Notes: generated from the letters alone by a model not told the origin. A stretch of 64,000 nucleotides of DNA from Trichobilharzia regenti (GCA_944472135.2 OX235268.1:10794589-10858588), one strand, 5' to 3'. Positions 38,401-50,975 are shown, counted from the first letter of the stretch. Made by a program: numbers and translations.

Positions 38401-38879
38401 AATATGTTCAGCAAAGAATCATCACTGATTGACCGAGTCATAGATGCAGATGCCATTGGTAGCATTTCGATAACACTAAAGGGCGGTAAAAATATGAGTG
38501 GATTTTTCCTCTTAATTAATTTCTGCCCGATTTAGGATTTAACTACTTCTTTTATACCAAACTAGTTAATCCATTTTTACTCTGTCACTTTGTCAGTTTG
38601 TGAGGTAATAAAATCTAAGCAAGTTAATTCATAAAGCTTATTGACATTCTGTGTCTAATGTGGTTTACCATCAATTTATTTCATGGAATGTTTCACCATT
38701 TGATTTAATGCCGATGTTAGAAACTTCACTACGCAGGTAGGCTGAAGAATTTGATCGCTGAGCATCAGAACTCTTACTTCGATATGTTTTATTTCTTGTC
38801 ACATTCACAATTTTACCATTTAAATTTTTAATTGGTCAATTCATAGAGATTGGGTATGTTTCAAAATTATTCACGGGAT

Positions 38880-38985
38880 GATATCAGTTAGAGTACCACT
38901 GTATACCAAGAAGTGCTATGCAGCTCTTTCGTTCGACCTAGTTCATGCCTCTTCAACAGCATGCATCCATAAACGCTTGATACCA
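38880..38985 (-). mobile_element. Old SINE body (family D)
   Basis: The plus-strand blocks AGAGTACCACTG, TTTCGTTCGACCTAG and CAGCATGCATCC follow the left arm of the dimer at 17783, in the same order and spacing. The copy is therefore a minus-strand SINE without a recognisable head. It is heavily diverged. Confidence 0.5.
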
Positions 38986-39309
38986 GGACGTCCAGCTTTA
39001 TGGCAAACTGATGAATACATATCGGTTTGCTTATTGAACATATCACATAATTAAACAGTATTACTGCCTGGACAAAGTTTTCAACACAATTTAATGTTCA
39101 TAATTATATCAATAAAAATTGCACAACTTCGAAATTTCATTTTTACAGTTTTCTTCATTCTTTTGTATCCGACTTTGGGATAGTAGAATTATTTGGATGT
39201 CTGGATATATGTTGAATCACTTCTATTACACGTATTTTCAGCTGATTGGATAAAAGAAGCTTCCGTTATGAATCTCTCCCTCTATCATGTTATTTTTCAC
39301 TTTATAACT

Positions 39310-39960
39310 GTCAACCTATCCCATCCTTAATTGTTTGGCTATGAGTAATTGCATGTGGTGCTTTATCTGTACTAATATCCAGATTTCTTAACTGATTACA
39401 GTTACATAATCTAAACTTTTGTGCTCCGCTACTCCGACCAAATCCCATTCGACAACTCTGACCTATGTATTTGACCTGACAATCATCGAGGGGTACTAGA
39501 TAAACTAAGTTGTTTTGTTTTATTGTCTCCAAAATATCCTCTATCGACAAAGCTTGTTTCTTATTGGAATCATGGATTTGAACGCCACTTTTATCCCTTA
39601 TTTAATCAACTTTCTACTTTAGGTTTCTGAGGTCCATTTATCGTATAGGAATATCAATTATGATTTAAATTAGCTTATTGTTGAGGTTTTATCAGTCTGA
39701 GCATGTTTGCCATACTTGCTGTCATTAATATTTTGTATTTGTTTTGTATTATTGTCATCACTATGACTACCGCTATTATTATAAGTTATTTTATTTTTAC
39801 GTTTTTCTACATACTTTCTGATTGATTTATCAGGATAATTATCAAGTTTTAGAGCTTCTCTTATATGCCCCACTTTCTGTCTTAGATTCTCCTTGGCACT
39901 ATTTTATTTTTCTGCCGTATTACATAAACACTTCACGAATTATATTTTTACTGACATAGG
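39310..39960 (-). pseudogene. Penelope-like element: linker plus GIY-YIG fragment
   Basis: On the minus strand, a segment near 39870-39780 (HIREALKLDNYPDKSIRKYV) matches the region after the reverse transcriptase. A GIKVAFKSMI piece near 39600 follows, and then a GIY-YIG segment (39550-39311) with LVYLVPLDDCQVKYIGQSCR. The typical second part of the nuclease is present only weakly (APHAITHSQTIKDGI). Stops separate the pieces. The nuclease differs in sequence from the copies at 23.4 kb and 49.4 kb, so it probably belongs to another Penelope lineage. No inverted partner was found. Confidence 0.65.
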
Positions 39961-40084
39961 GTTGGATGATTCAATCGATATATCAGAACTGCTTGCAGTT
40001 CTGGTGACAAGTGCTTTCTAGTGTGATCCAACAGGTTGGTGGTAAGGTCAGTTACCTGTTGATTACATTGGCTGATGGTCCTGC

Positions 40085-40255
40085 TGAAATCACTGATTCG
40101 CTGAAGGTGAAATTCATGGACCAAAGGATCACACCTCATTGGCTGAATGATCTATGAGTGTGCCTTGTAATCGGAAGGTGTTGGATGATAACCCCAGCAG
40201 GCGCCTATTGCGAGTTTTCAGTGGTTCTCTAACTGAAATCAGTCCGTGATCAAAC
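40085..40255 (+). mobile_element. Old SINE (family D)
   Basis: TTCATGGACCAAAGGATCACACC, then a tRNA-related stretch and TTTTCAGTGGTTCTCTAACTG align with the right arm of the dimer at 18100-18320 (for example CATGGACCTTTGGATCTGGTCC; only the matching cores are quoted). Orientation is plus. Together with the minus-strand copy at 38880 it would form another outward-facing pair with the Penelope fragment between them, but this is only an inference. Confidence 0.5.
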
Positions 40256-40269
40256 TTGTATTTTTTTTA

Positions 40270-41440
40270 AAATTTCTTTCAATCAAGAAAACCACACTCA
40301 ACTGATGTACTGACTGAAATCCATTTAACCAGGTTTCATACATACAAAACATTTATAATATGAACACGTTCAATTTTGAACGTATATTAACAATTACTTT
40401 CGATTACTATCCTATTGCTAAGCTTTGCATAAATAAATCACACAAGAGTAGAGCCATCAGAAATCAGCACCAACAGAGCTTCAGCTGCATATCCTACATG
40501 TTCGTCTTAAGGCAGAAGATAATGATACTAGAGTCACATTGAATTTTGGAAGGAAAAAGTCAAACGTAAGTTCATTTCATCTAAGAACTCAGTTGTAAGC
40601 ATGAAATAAGATTTATTTTATAACATTTAGATTCACGTGTATGATGAGATCAATCTGACTGTCTCAATCATACTGATCATGGCTTATCTTTTCATTCTTT
40701 GAGTGTCTCTGTATCGAAGTACTATTTCAACGTTTGGACGAACGTATAGTGATTCAGGTCATTGACCTTCGAAATAGACCACACTGCTCTCCCTTATATA
40801 AACTTGAAATAACTAAGTGGTCACAGAAGCAGACGGTAGTTTATAGCAGAAAATATTTGCATGAGGCAACATTTGCTATTGCTAATGCATTCATTCCATG
40901 CAGCACATTATAATTCCAGCTTTGGTAATTGATAAAATTACTATGAAATTTCAATTCTGAATGGAAGGATCAGATAAACAAGTATTCGTGAGACTCTGTG
41001 CTTAAAAATATTTTAAGTTGGAGTCAGGAAATGACTTTTGCTGGCATATCTTGCAACTAATATACAAAGAGAGACCAAACTTATTTAACATAACAATGAT
41101 AACATTATCTGAAATAATTTTTTTCACCACATTTGTAAAAATCACTTACCATTCTGATACTTTATATGCTGTTAGAAAATTTCCAATGAGGAAAATTTAG
41201 TCATTAAGCTTTCCTCAAGTCGGAAGGCCATTTACAAGCATAAGCTGCTAATTCAGCCCTCAAATAAAAAAATGAGTCTGTTGAAGTATATTAAAAGCTC
41301 TTACGGATGAGCTAGGTATAGTTTTTCTCCATACGATAGCTAGTTTAGGTGAGAGGTTTTCTTTATCTTGCTAGCACATTCTTCATAATGAAGTGAACCT
41401 TCAGATTTATTCAAAAGTTTTTCAGCTATCAACATAGGAG
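40270..41440. other. Anonymous AT-rich DNA
   Basis: No gene or repeat was recognised. Confidence 0.45.
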
Positions 41441-41445
41441 AAGTC

Positions 41446-41690
41446 ACGTAGTCAAAGTTCAGCCATCAGGTCGACAAAATGATCAATACGAAAAGAGATG
41501 AACTAGAGTATGGGAAAGTTCACAGAAAGGACTAATCACTTTAATGATCACTAAGATGACTGATAAACTAACGGAGAATTCTAAATGCTGGCTTCAAATA
41601 GAAGCATAAGTTGACAATGTCTATAAGACAGTAGAAGCTTCGCAACTTGACCATCCACCGTAATGGACACAACCACATATTTCTGATATG
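41446..41690 (+). mobile_element. Decayed Penelope-like 3' end
   Basis: On the plus strand the blocks AGTCAAAGTTCAGCCATCAG, AAGATGACTGATAAACTAAC, GGAGAATTCTAAATGCTGGC and GACACAACCACAT follow, in order, the 3' part of the element at 23418-23721. The copy ends at ACAACCACAT, the same place as the left arm there. This supports that point as the true 3' end of the element. It is heavily diverged and non-coding. Confidence 0.55.
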
Positions 41691-41699
41691 AAGGTGTAT

Positions 41700-43410
41700 T
41701 ATTCACACTTCCTTGATCCTAACAAATCACTTGCTAATGCATACTGAAGGCAATTCCGTCTTAGAAAATTATTCAAAAATTACTCCATATCATATCAAAA
41801 ATCAGCATTCAGATATGTTTTGCAATTAGTCTGAAGGAATAACTTTACAGATAAATGAACTCTGATAACACATTCTTTAAATAATAAAACGTGTTTTAAA
41901 AAATGAAATCAAAGTTCAGTTTAATCAGCAGAAAATCACAAAAATGCGATATCTGACACTACTATCTAGAACCATGATTACTGGTTAGCCTTCATCGATG
42001 ACTTTATTATTTCATAGATAGTGAAGGTAAATCGACTTTTTAATATATATTGGGCATGCACATATCTTGTTTTGTTTACATCAAGAGCATTTAAAATCTA
42101 TTCCATTTCATTAATGGAGCTGTGATGATTTAAACTAACTTTTTCCCTACAGTGCAACTAAAATATCCACTCTCTTTCTCAAGTCATTTAGATGTCAGGT
42201 GCGTGGGCAAGTAACAGTTTCTGTGACTTGTGTTGCATGCGCTTTGTTCAGAAATATGGAAAGATGGATATTTAAATTTCTTCCAGAAGATTTTCTAAAG
42301 ACAATCTAATCCAAAATGAAATTAGTTCATTTTTGCCATGGAATAGAAAATAGCTCAATTAGTGGTAATAGTCAGTAACGTAACCACAGACTGAATCAAA
42401 TAACTATCTTGAAAACATTTGCTCTGATTTATCATTCAGCACAGATGGTCAGTGGAGAAGTCACTCTTCCCCTGAAACACCTGGAAAACAAACCCATCAT
42501 GACTGTTTTGTTGTAAGCAACTTCTTCATTTTCTATCAAGTTGTTGCCTGAATAATTCAGGATTGAATATGAGCGAACAACAGCTGCTGTTGATTTTATG
42601 ATGTGTGACGTTAGTGAATTAGAATAAAAGAGTCATGTAAACAGCGTCAGCCAAAAACACAAATGCGAAGGTGGCATTAGCCATTGAAAACCGCTGAACT
42701 ATTATGGTACTCAGAAAAACTATTGAGTGTAAAACACAATGTTAAAGGTGCTTGAGGTCTCCAATTATTTACTTAAGCGCATTCTAACCTTCATTTTTCT
42801 TTTATTAACAACCAATATGGTATAAAAAGTATTCAATCTATGCAAAAGGATATTTTTCCGATGATACCGTGTTTCCAGAATGTTAGCGAACACGAAGTAA
42901 ATGCTTAACTGAGGGCAGAAATTAAAGTTCATCTTCTAATCATGCAAAATGGATGACGCAGTGAGAAATTGGAATCTGTTATAACGTAAATATATATGCA
43001 CTGTCAAGATGAAAGAGGACTTACAGTTGCCTGAATATAAATACAAAGGTATATATATTCTTACTTATATCATGGTAACAACCATAATTAATGGGTTCTG
43101 TTATTTCAAACAAAAAGATAAGAACGAAAATGTCGCAAATTTCTGTTGGCATTGAGAATGTTGGTGTGGATGTAGTGAGAAATTAAAGCCATTTAGATGA
43201 CACACGGAAACTACACGTTTGTTTTCATCTACAATACTTATCTGATAATTATATAATAATTCCGATAGCAGGAGGCACAACGCATTAACTTAATTAAAGA
43301 AAACATTTATAAATTGTGTTTATACCGAATTCAGCTTTCATTTTTGAAAACCAAACTCTACATTTCACTCATTCCAATCAAACTGATCAAATTATGTCAC
43401 TATTATTGTT
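41700..43410. other. Anonymous AT-rich DNA
   Basis: No gene or repeat was recognised. Confidence 0.45.
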
Positions 43411-43414
43411 TAAT

Positions 43415-43985
43415 TTAGTTCCTAAAGGAACATAGGTATTCACCTGCACGTTGCCATTGTGCTCGGTTCTCTGTCAACGTTTTCGCCTGGCTCCACCTCT
43501 GCTCACATGCTTCCGTCTCCTCTTCACATGACCTCCTCCCTATCACCCTTGCAATGACGACCAACTCGCCGCTTCTCATCCGGACTCTACTCGAGCGATG
43601 AACTGGCATGTGATGTCACCTGATGCTTTTCTCATTGTATGACCGGTCCATCTCCACTTCTTCCTGCACATTTGTTGCACAATCGGTTTCTGGTTGGTTT
43701 GCTCCCAGAGATCCCTGCTGCTAGTCATTTTTGGCCGGCCATCTGATGTTGAGTATTGAGCAAAGACAGCTGTTGATGAAGGTCTGCGGATTTTTCAAAG
43801 TGCTCTTAGTGATGTGACCAGTCTCTGATCCGTACACTTGCACTGATTCCATATCGGAGTTGAAAATCCGGATACTATTTTTTATAGTTAGTGTTGTTGA
43901 TCTCTACATAGAATTGAGGGTAATGGAAGCTTACCTTGCTTTCTGCATCCTCACTTTGATATCCTAATCAATTCCATAGTATGGT
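43415..43985 (-). mobile_element. RTE retrotransposon 3' end, 5'-truncated
   Basis: On the minus strand, blocks matching the region after the reverse transcriptase (near 43940-43700) are followed by the C-terminal domain (43609-43415, with RMRSGELVVIARVIGRRSCE in one frame) and the 3' end CTATGTTCCTTTAGGAACTA. The C-terminal domain is split between frames. It is older than the copy at 37965. Confidence 0.8.
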
Positions 43986-43989
43986 CTAT

Positions 43990-45530
43990 TACGTACTAAG
44001 GGCTTGTGTACCTTTATTTAAAGAGTGTTTTCCCAGCTATCTACGAATTTAACCTTAATCAGTGACGTGACACTTCTGTGTGTAAGAAATCGACTGGAGT
44101 ATTTATTAAAGCGAAAAGTGGCTTAACATTTGCTGGACTGAGATGCGTATTTATATATTTATGCAAATAAATACATTTATTTCATTTCATAAGTTGTCAA
44201 GTAACTACCGGAGATGAGAACAGAGGGTTTCGATGTAGTGATGGTTAGTACTATACCGGTGAAAAAACTGTAAATTGCCGCCTCGTGAAGACAAACATGT
44301 CAGCATTTTTAGTACTGCGTTTTAAGGTGCCTTGATCGCCTAAACACTTTATGAATTCAGGAAGTTTTGAAAACAATGAAATCCATCAATTGCGTAACAG
44401 AAATTGCATTCATCAAAAGGTGAATAACTACAAGAAAACACAAAATGTTCTTTTTCAATATAAGTTTGGACATAGAATGATGAACAGAATAGAGTATAAT
44501 CAACATTGTAATTAGAAGATTTTTTCTAAAGCTAACAAGTCTCTGTGAAATATAAGGTATATATTAAGTCATCAGTTCCTTATTCTCAGAATTTCAGACA
44601 CTAATATAATTAATTTCTGGTCAAAATAATTTTTTCGAATGATGCTACCTGGAATGTGATCTGCAATTCAAAAATTAAAGTACTGGGTTCATCAAAATAA
44701 TGGATATAAATAAACATGTCATTAATTTGAAATTATTTGCTCACCATTGCATGTGTTCTCTATTTTCAAAATAAAACAATTGAGAATTATGCCAAAGTTT
44801 TGCAGTAAAAAAACCGTCATCATATTTCTGAGCATTATATAAGCAGTTTAGACTTCTCTCCAAACTATGTTGTATGGGCGGGTATTCTCTGAACACGTAG
44901 AAATTCAATAAAATATAACTTCACTCATATTGATAACTCAGGGATTTCCTATGAAGATTCAGAACACTGGATTGGGCTCAACACCCAATAACTTTGGTTT
45001 TGACCAATAACGCATTTACGCTTTTATACGTATGTTTAGTGACAAATGAGTACTCTGCGTTAAAAATAATATGGACAATGTCTCTGCGCATAACTTCTTT
45101 AGATGTTTAAATCGATTTCTAAGCCTAGAATATGAATCTTTCTGAATGTTTGTGAGCACAAACTGATAGAACGAAGGGACATCAGTGTTATGACATAACA
45201 ACCCGTATCCATTTAATCACACCAATGGCCTAAATAATGTCAGTTATGCAAATAGACTGATTGTATTTGAGTGCAACACAGCAAAATAAAATTGTTATCA
45301 CACTATTATCGAAATTCTCATTCAATTGTATTGCTTGAGTTCTCATTAGCTAAATCATCCTAAATTATTCGACTTTAGCAGTTGTGAATACACTTTAGAA
45401 ATCATCTTCTGGTGATCTTCAATTGGTCTTGAAATTCTTTTTTGGTACACCCAATTACTTTGACTATGATCATCAGGATATTTGTTTCCCTGAAACATGT
45501 TGACAAATTACAAATGTATGGTTGTTTTCG
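43990..45530. other. Anonymous AT-rich DNA
   Basis: No gene or repeat was recognised. Confidence 0.45.
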
Positions 45531-45539
45531 TTTCAGTTG

Positions 45540-46320
45540 ATCTACAATAGGAAACCCGGTGAAGCTTCCGAAGTGAAGAAAAACAGTAGCAGCATGTTGT
45601 CTACTATCGCCGATGGTATTCCTGACTGTGGTTGAATAGATGATGCAAAAGACTGTAAGCAGCGAGAAGAAAGGAACGCATAAGAAGACTCTAGAAGATG
45701 AAGTTGGTGAATATAACCAACTGACAACAACAAGCAAACATCACTTCTATAAAGGGAAATTGGAAATAGGTTAGCATTATTTCAACTACAGGTGCCTTTC
45801 AATACAAGGTTCTGAAAGGAGAGGCAGAACTGCATTTCTCTGAAATCGGTTTAGAAATCTACTGCACACAACATATAAGAATACATAGGAATGTTTCAGC
45901 GCCAATTGTAAATTCCTCTGATACTTGGCTCAGAGACTTAGTGCGTCACGAAATTCATTATCAGAACGCTGCAGAAGTTCACCAACAGCTGCCGTTTGTG
46001 GTTAAGTACTGAAAAAAATGTTGACAACATGGAACCCTGGGAACAAAAGGAACCAGAGTATACCGTTTAGCAGACATACACAAGAAAATTGGGATGGATT
46101 GTGTGCCAGACTGGAACTCAATTGGAACCTGGATGATTAATACCCAGTTAGGTAAGTGTTTGAAAGTGTCATGGCGGTAGTCAAATGAGGAGGAGATGAG
46201 GACTTATGGGAAGTCATTGAGCCAGATAAAGAGAACAATAGAAAATAGGACAAAGTTGAGATGTGCTCTTGAAGGCCTATGTCCCACTCAGAACTTGAAG
46301 AAATAGTAATATAATACGCT
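45540..46320 (+). pseudogene. Heavily decayed RTE copy (reverse transcriptase to 3' end)
   Basis: The plus-strand run GTCTACTATCGCCGATGGTA (near 45599) matches GTCTACTATCGCCAATGATC of the copy at 27.2 kb (read on its minus strand), around motif B. From about 45930, GCTCAGAGACTTAGTGCGTC, then a GGGATGGATTG block near 46090 and GAAGGCCTATGTCCCACTC near 46272 follow the family's 3' region. No frame is kept. The piece between motif B and the C-terminal region is short, so an internal deletion is likely. Confidence 0.6.
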
Positions 46321-46339
46321 ATATATGTATATGAATTGT

Positions 46340-48150
46340 AACTCATGAAGACTTTGAATTTGTCAATAACACACACACGCACACAACACAACGTGTGGAT
46401 CAGACGACTTTCTTTCGAAAAACACGGTAGAAATATACTTTAGGAACTAACAGCCACATTGTGAAAGCATACGAACATGCTTGTTCTTCTCAATTGTTTA
46501 TCTGTTAATAACTTCGAATTTCTCCATATTCAATTATTTAAACACGTGAAGCTAATTGGGAATCTGAAAACAAACTGGCGTTCTTCTCTAGCGTAAAACG
46601 ATTATCTCAGTGTATTCGATAAATAAACATTCCTGTAAATGATTTATGAACTGCCTCAACGCATATTCTGAAGGCCTCTACTCCACGCACATAAATATTC
46701 AAAAAGTGATAATTGAACTGAAAAAAAGTGTTTACTCACGACAATCTTAAAAAGATAATAAATAATTAACACTCATCGGTAAAAATCTAGGAGTACGTTT
46801 ATTACTCGGCGCCTTAGTGTGTGTTAAAGCTTTTACTAGGTAAGTGAAATAATTTAAGGAAATGACATTTTCAATGAACGAGATTAACCTGTTAGTTCAT
46901 AGTCACATTTTCTATTACCAGGGGAAATTCGTTAGACACCTATCTTTCATGCATGCTTTAAAACGCAATCAGTTCTATGACAACTGTCTAAAGTCCTTCA
47001 ACTTGATTTAATGTTAGGCAATCCATTTTTTACAGACTACTTGATTTTAGTGAGTTAACCATAATGTACTTGCAATAGAAACCGATTGTATATGTGACAG
47101 ATTAGTTTCAGTTGTCGAAGACAGTTCCAAATTGTGATAGATGAAACATGTTGTTCCATTCTGAACAAAGGAAAGATTCTTCTAGAATACACTGACAACA
47201 TTACTGTGGAAAAATTCATCATTTAGAATGCAAAAGCAATGGGAGCAGGAGTATCCACTTTTTAGTTTGATTCTCATTTCCGGCTCTGGCTAAGATATAC
47301 AGAATTTTCAGTAAAACACAAAAATAATTTACCCTACTGAAATGTTTCTTTTGGCTGATTGTTCTTAACATCCTTCTAGCCATTAGACTGGCATACATTT
47401 TTATGCATTAAAATATATATATATATAAATGCTACAGACAAGGGTCTAACTGAAATTGCTCCCCAAAAAACCAATTTGTAACAAGTACTATTACAAATTT
47501 ATTTATGTTGCACATTTTCAAATATGTTTGAGTTTAACTGAAGCAGCAGTAATTAGAAAAATTTTGTAATCTGATTTAAATATAGGCATATAATTAAATT
47601 AAAGTGAACTTACGAATCACTAGATTAATTGTAGTTTACTCATGTAAACGTCGGGATTAAAACATTTCGCAAATACCTCCTAGAAAATCAATGGCTTATA
47701 GAGAACATGAAGTTAGTTATGAGATGCCGAAGTCACGATGAAATAAATTCTTTTCATGCCAAAAAGTATCCAACAATGTTACTTTCATAAGCACATTAGG
47801 TAAATTGTTGCCTCTCCATCTAATACTGCAATCCCAGTAGGATGAAACGTAACACATTCCCCTAGGAGTCATGTCGTTCCCATCATTTGGAAGGAAATAT
47901 ATGTTATGTGTCAAAGTGCAACGTATAATTCTGATTACAATAATGAAAAAAAAACCTTTGAATGCATCTAATTCCGACAAATAACTTACGTGCGTCGACT
48001 AATTTTATTATAATTAATGAAATATTTGATTAATTTAAGTACAAAGGAGACGAGGTCAAACAGTGCTCTTACTCATGGAAAACAGAATTTTCTGTGTAAG
48101 CCATTAAATCACTTGAGTATATCATTAGATAATTAACGTTTTACACACAC
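46340..48150. other. Anonymous AT-rich DNA
   Basis: No gene could be supported. The 87-codon minus-strand frame at 47717-47980 has no recognised domain. A TA run lies near 47411-47427. Confidence 0.45.
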
Positions 48151-48210
48151 CGATACTGAAACAACAGGATGTAGCCGAATACGTTTCTTCTGTGATTTCG
48201 AATCAGGCTG

Positions 48211-48530
48211 TACATTTTCATAATGAAATATTAGTCAAACGCACTTGCAGTTAATCAAATAAAGCATCGGAGTTCAGGGATGTGAAATAATGCATAACAT
48301 TCGAGGTGATCACAATAATAATAGCACGGATAAATTTATTCAAGTGTTTATATAATGTAGGCAATAGTGATTGTATAGGTAGAATGGGCAAACTGGTAGT
48401 GATGGGGGAAAGCAATAATTGCCACATAGTGATTACATAATATAATAATAATAATCAATTATGAGACCGAGAATAAAATGTATAACTACAGCACAGAGTG
48501 ATATGAATATTACAGTTAGCATTACGAATA
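48211..48530 (-). repeat. Left inverted repeat of the Penelope-like element
   Basis: This is the reverse complement of 49810-50133. It contains an ATAATA-type microsatellite (near 48440-48455) whose length differs by 4 bases between the arms. Relative to the element's coding strand it is the 3' untranslated region in reverse. Confidence 0.9.
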
Positions 48531-48605
48531 AAACAAAAGTAAAAAGATAATATTCACAGTGAGATGGGCACTTGAATTTACTTGAAGAAAATATGAAACA
48601 AAGAG

Positions 48606-49740
48606 ATCAGTGATGAAGCGGTTATCCTTATGAATGTGAAATCCCGGTTCACTGATGTCCTTTCATTACAGACCATCGACATCATTTATGAACCTCATTG
48701 AAAATGACGTAGACGTATGTATACCACCTTAAACATTACGGGAACTGCTACCATGTTATACATTTACTTTACCATAAAAAGAATGACGTGGCAGTGGGCT
48801 CCTTTCTAGGTTCTCTCTTAGCCGGTATGTTAACAGAATTGTCCCCTTAGAAATACAGCCAACGAACTGTCAATCTACCGTAGATATATGGACGATACTT
48901 TTATCTTGCATAATAATAAAATTCACACCGAGGCCCTCAAACTTCTCAGTTCGAACTCGCATTTGAAAAGTAGGAAGACAACGCTTAGTGATGTCTCGGT
49001 AACCCGTTACCAACAAGGCAAGATGGTAGTATTAAGAACGTTGCTTTCTGGAAGAAGCCCTGGATTGTCATATACACGCATTTCAAATCGTATGTTACTC
49101 TTGCATACAAACTTAATCTTGTCAGTACTCTGCTCCGTGCCAACTAACACTATGGACAGTGAAATAAGGAACGAAGAAAGCTTATTATGTGAGAATGGGT
49201 ACTCCAAAAAAATCTGCTGACGTCTCCATGAATAGAACAGATAGAAAAAGATGCCTGTGAACAGTGCACAGGACAATAGTATTCGATACTTTACCGTTTA
49301 AAGGGAACTCGAAAATGCAATTGCTGGAGTCAAAACTTCGGAAAATAATAGACAAAGTATTCTTCGCCAAGACATCGTGTTTAAAACTAGCCACTCCTAC
49401 TACAATTCCAATACAAGTGAAGGATAACCTACCGAGTCTGGTTATTTCAGTGTGCTTTTATAAATTTAACTGTTCATGTAGGGACAGTTACATAGGTAGA
49501 ACGACTCTGCAAGGCCGCTCTTGCCCTTTAGAGAATTTTCCAACTTGGTTCGGTAGATTGGTGGTTAAGTCAACCAGAAGTTCCTTGCTGGCTCATCTAG
49601 TAAATTGATGAAATTCAGCTTTTACAATTCCATACAAGGTACCATCTACTCTTCTCAGGCTGGTAGGTCTTCGGTTGCAAGGAACAGCTGAGGGGGTTGC
49701 CATAAGGATTTTTGAATCCACTGTCTATGTTTAGAAAATG
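48606..49740 (+). pseudogene. Penelope-like reverse transcriptase (partial) plus GIY-YIG nuclease
   Basis: Reading through several frames, the order is that of the family. SDEAVILMNVKSRFTDV (48612-48665) gives the palm start, with a stop after a short frame. LIENDVDVCIP follows in another frame, then DVAVGSFLGSLLAGM near 48787-48835. YRRYMDDTFILHNNKIHTEA (about 48879-48938) holds motif C with both Asp, and LSDVSVTRYQQGKM the segment after it. GYSKKIC near 49199-49220 is the linker. HRTIVFDTLPFKGNSKMQLL begins the connector. YKFNCSCRDSYIGRTTLQGR (about 49456-49515) is the GIY-YIG core, with a stop at 49606-49608 and further homology to about 49740. The reverse transcriptase lacks its N-terminal half. 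At least two frameshifts make it non-functional. Confidence 0.85.
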
Positions 49741-49809
49741 TTTGTTCAATCCATCTCCCTCCCTTGACCTTTCAATCCGAAATTACTTTAGTAATTTCTA
49801 CTTTCAATT

Positions 49810-50133
49810 TATTCGTAATGCTAACTGTAATATCCATATCACTCTGTGCTGTAGTTATACATTTTATTCTCGGTCTCATAATTGATTAATTATTATTATT
49901 ATATTATGTAATCACTATGTGGCAATTATTGCTTTCCCCCATCACTACCAGTTTGCTCATTCTACCTATACAATCACTATTGCCTACATTATATAAACAC
50001 TTGAATAAATTTATCCGTGCTATTATTATTGTGATCACCTCGAATGTTATGCATTATTTCACATCCCTGAACTCCGATGCTTTATTTGATTAACTGCAAG
50101 TGCGTTTGACTAATATTTCATTATGAAAATGTA
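49810..50133 (+). repeat. Right inverted repeat of the Penelope-like element (3' end)
   Basis: It follows the GIY-YIG region directly and so is taken as the natural 3' end. A perfect match over most of its length to the left arm makes a potential hairpin with a loop of about 1.28 kb. Confidence 0.9.
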
Positions 50134-50753
50134 TAGTTCGATCCCACTTCACTGAAGAAACGTATTAGCCTATATCTTGTTCAATAATTATCATGAAAGA
50201 AATATATAACTTTTTCCATTTCATCATATTAGTGACGACTACAATCTTGTCAGAACTGAAAATATCAAGAACGTCTTGAAAAGTCTATATGTGAAGATTC
50301 ATCTAAATTGTATTTGCCCTAATTTACTGTAGTGTCTTATATTTAACCTTTTAACAATAATGTTTTACTTAATATACAATCTTGCATTTTGTGCTAATTA
50401 GGCGTTTCGTGTTTCATTGGACTGTTGTGCATTTGTTTCATTTGAATGCTTACTTTGCTTCTTCGAGAGAAATTTTTGAGCATAACAGTGGGGTTCTTGG
50501 TATTTGGATGCCGGTTAACCTCACATTTGAAGTTTTGTGTCATGTTTATCTAATAAATTTTGTTAAACAGAACAATAATCTTGCATTTCCTTTACGAGTT
50601 TTTATCAATACAACTGTATTTGGAACAATCTGGTTTTGTTCTGGCTTTTGGTCGGAGACTGCGTGTCCGTTTCTTCAAAGGTTATTGGTGCAGTAAGTGT
50701 GACATTAGCTCACTGCTAAACTTGAAGATTACATATCAGTCGCCTTTCAATTC

Positions 50754-50975
50754 GTGTTTCGGTGACACAGCAGTAGAATACTCGCCCATCACGCATGTGG
50801 TCCGGGGTTTCATCCCCGCCGGGCACACCCCTCCACCTCACTAAGGCAGTAATAAGAGTGGCATATAGAGAAGTTTAGGCATGGGGCTAACAAGCCCACA
50901 GCCTAAAAATAACCACTTATACTAAAGCTTCGAACTCTAGCTTGAAATCCCCTACGCAAACAAATAATAAAACCT
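50754..50975 (+). mobile_element. SINE-like retroposon (family A) with tRNA-like head
   Basis: This is the full version of the family. A 73-nt tRNA-like head (50754-50826) has GGTGACACAGCAGTAGAATA in the A-box half and a B box GGGGTTTCATCC near 50805. The body has CTCACTAAGGCAGTAATAAG, then AGGCATGGGGCTAACAAGCC, and a 3' part CTAGCTTGAAATCCCCTACG with an (AAATAAT)-like tail. The body matches 322-470 and 15298-15452. The B box has TTTCATCC where TTCGATCC is usual, so transcription may be weak. Confidence 0.75.

Larger units (their letters stand above)
48160..50185 (+). mobile_element. Penelope-like element bounded by long inverted repeats
   Basis: A plus-strand Penelope-like element (coding part about 48606-49740) lies between two inverted repeats, 48211-48530 and 49810-50133. 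By eye these differ by only two substitutions and one 4-base gap in about 320 bp; weaker similarity extends outward to about 48160 and 50185 and inward to about 48560 and 49795. The right arm is the normal 3' untranslated region. The left arm is the same sequence turned round and joined to a 5'-truncated reverse transcriptase. Terminal repeats in inverted order are known in Penelope-like elements. No target-site duplication is obvious. Confidence 0.85.

Noticed and set aside
45402..45737. 111-codon minus-strand open frame
   Set aside because: It is antisense to a decayed RTE reverse transcriptase on the plus strand, as shown by the match around motif B.
47717..47980. 87-codon minus-strand open frame
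   Set aside because: No domain recognised and no supporting context; likely chance.
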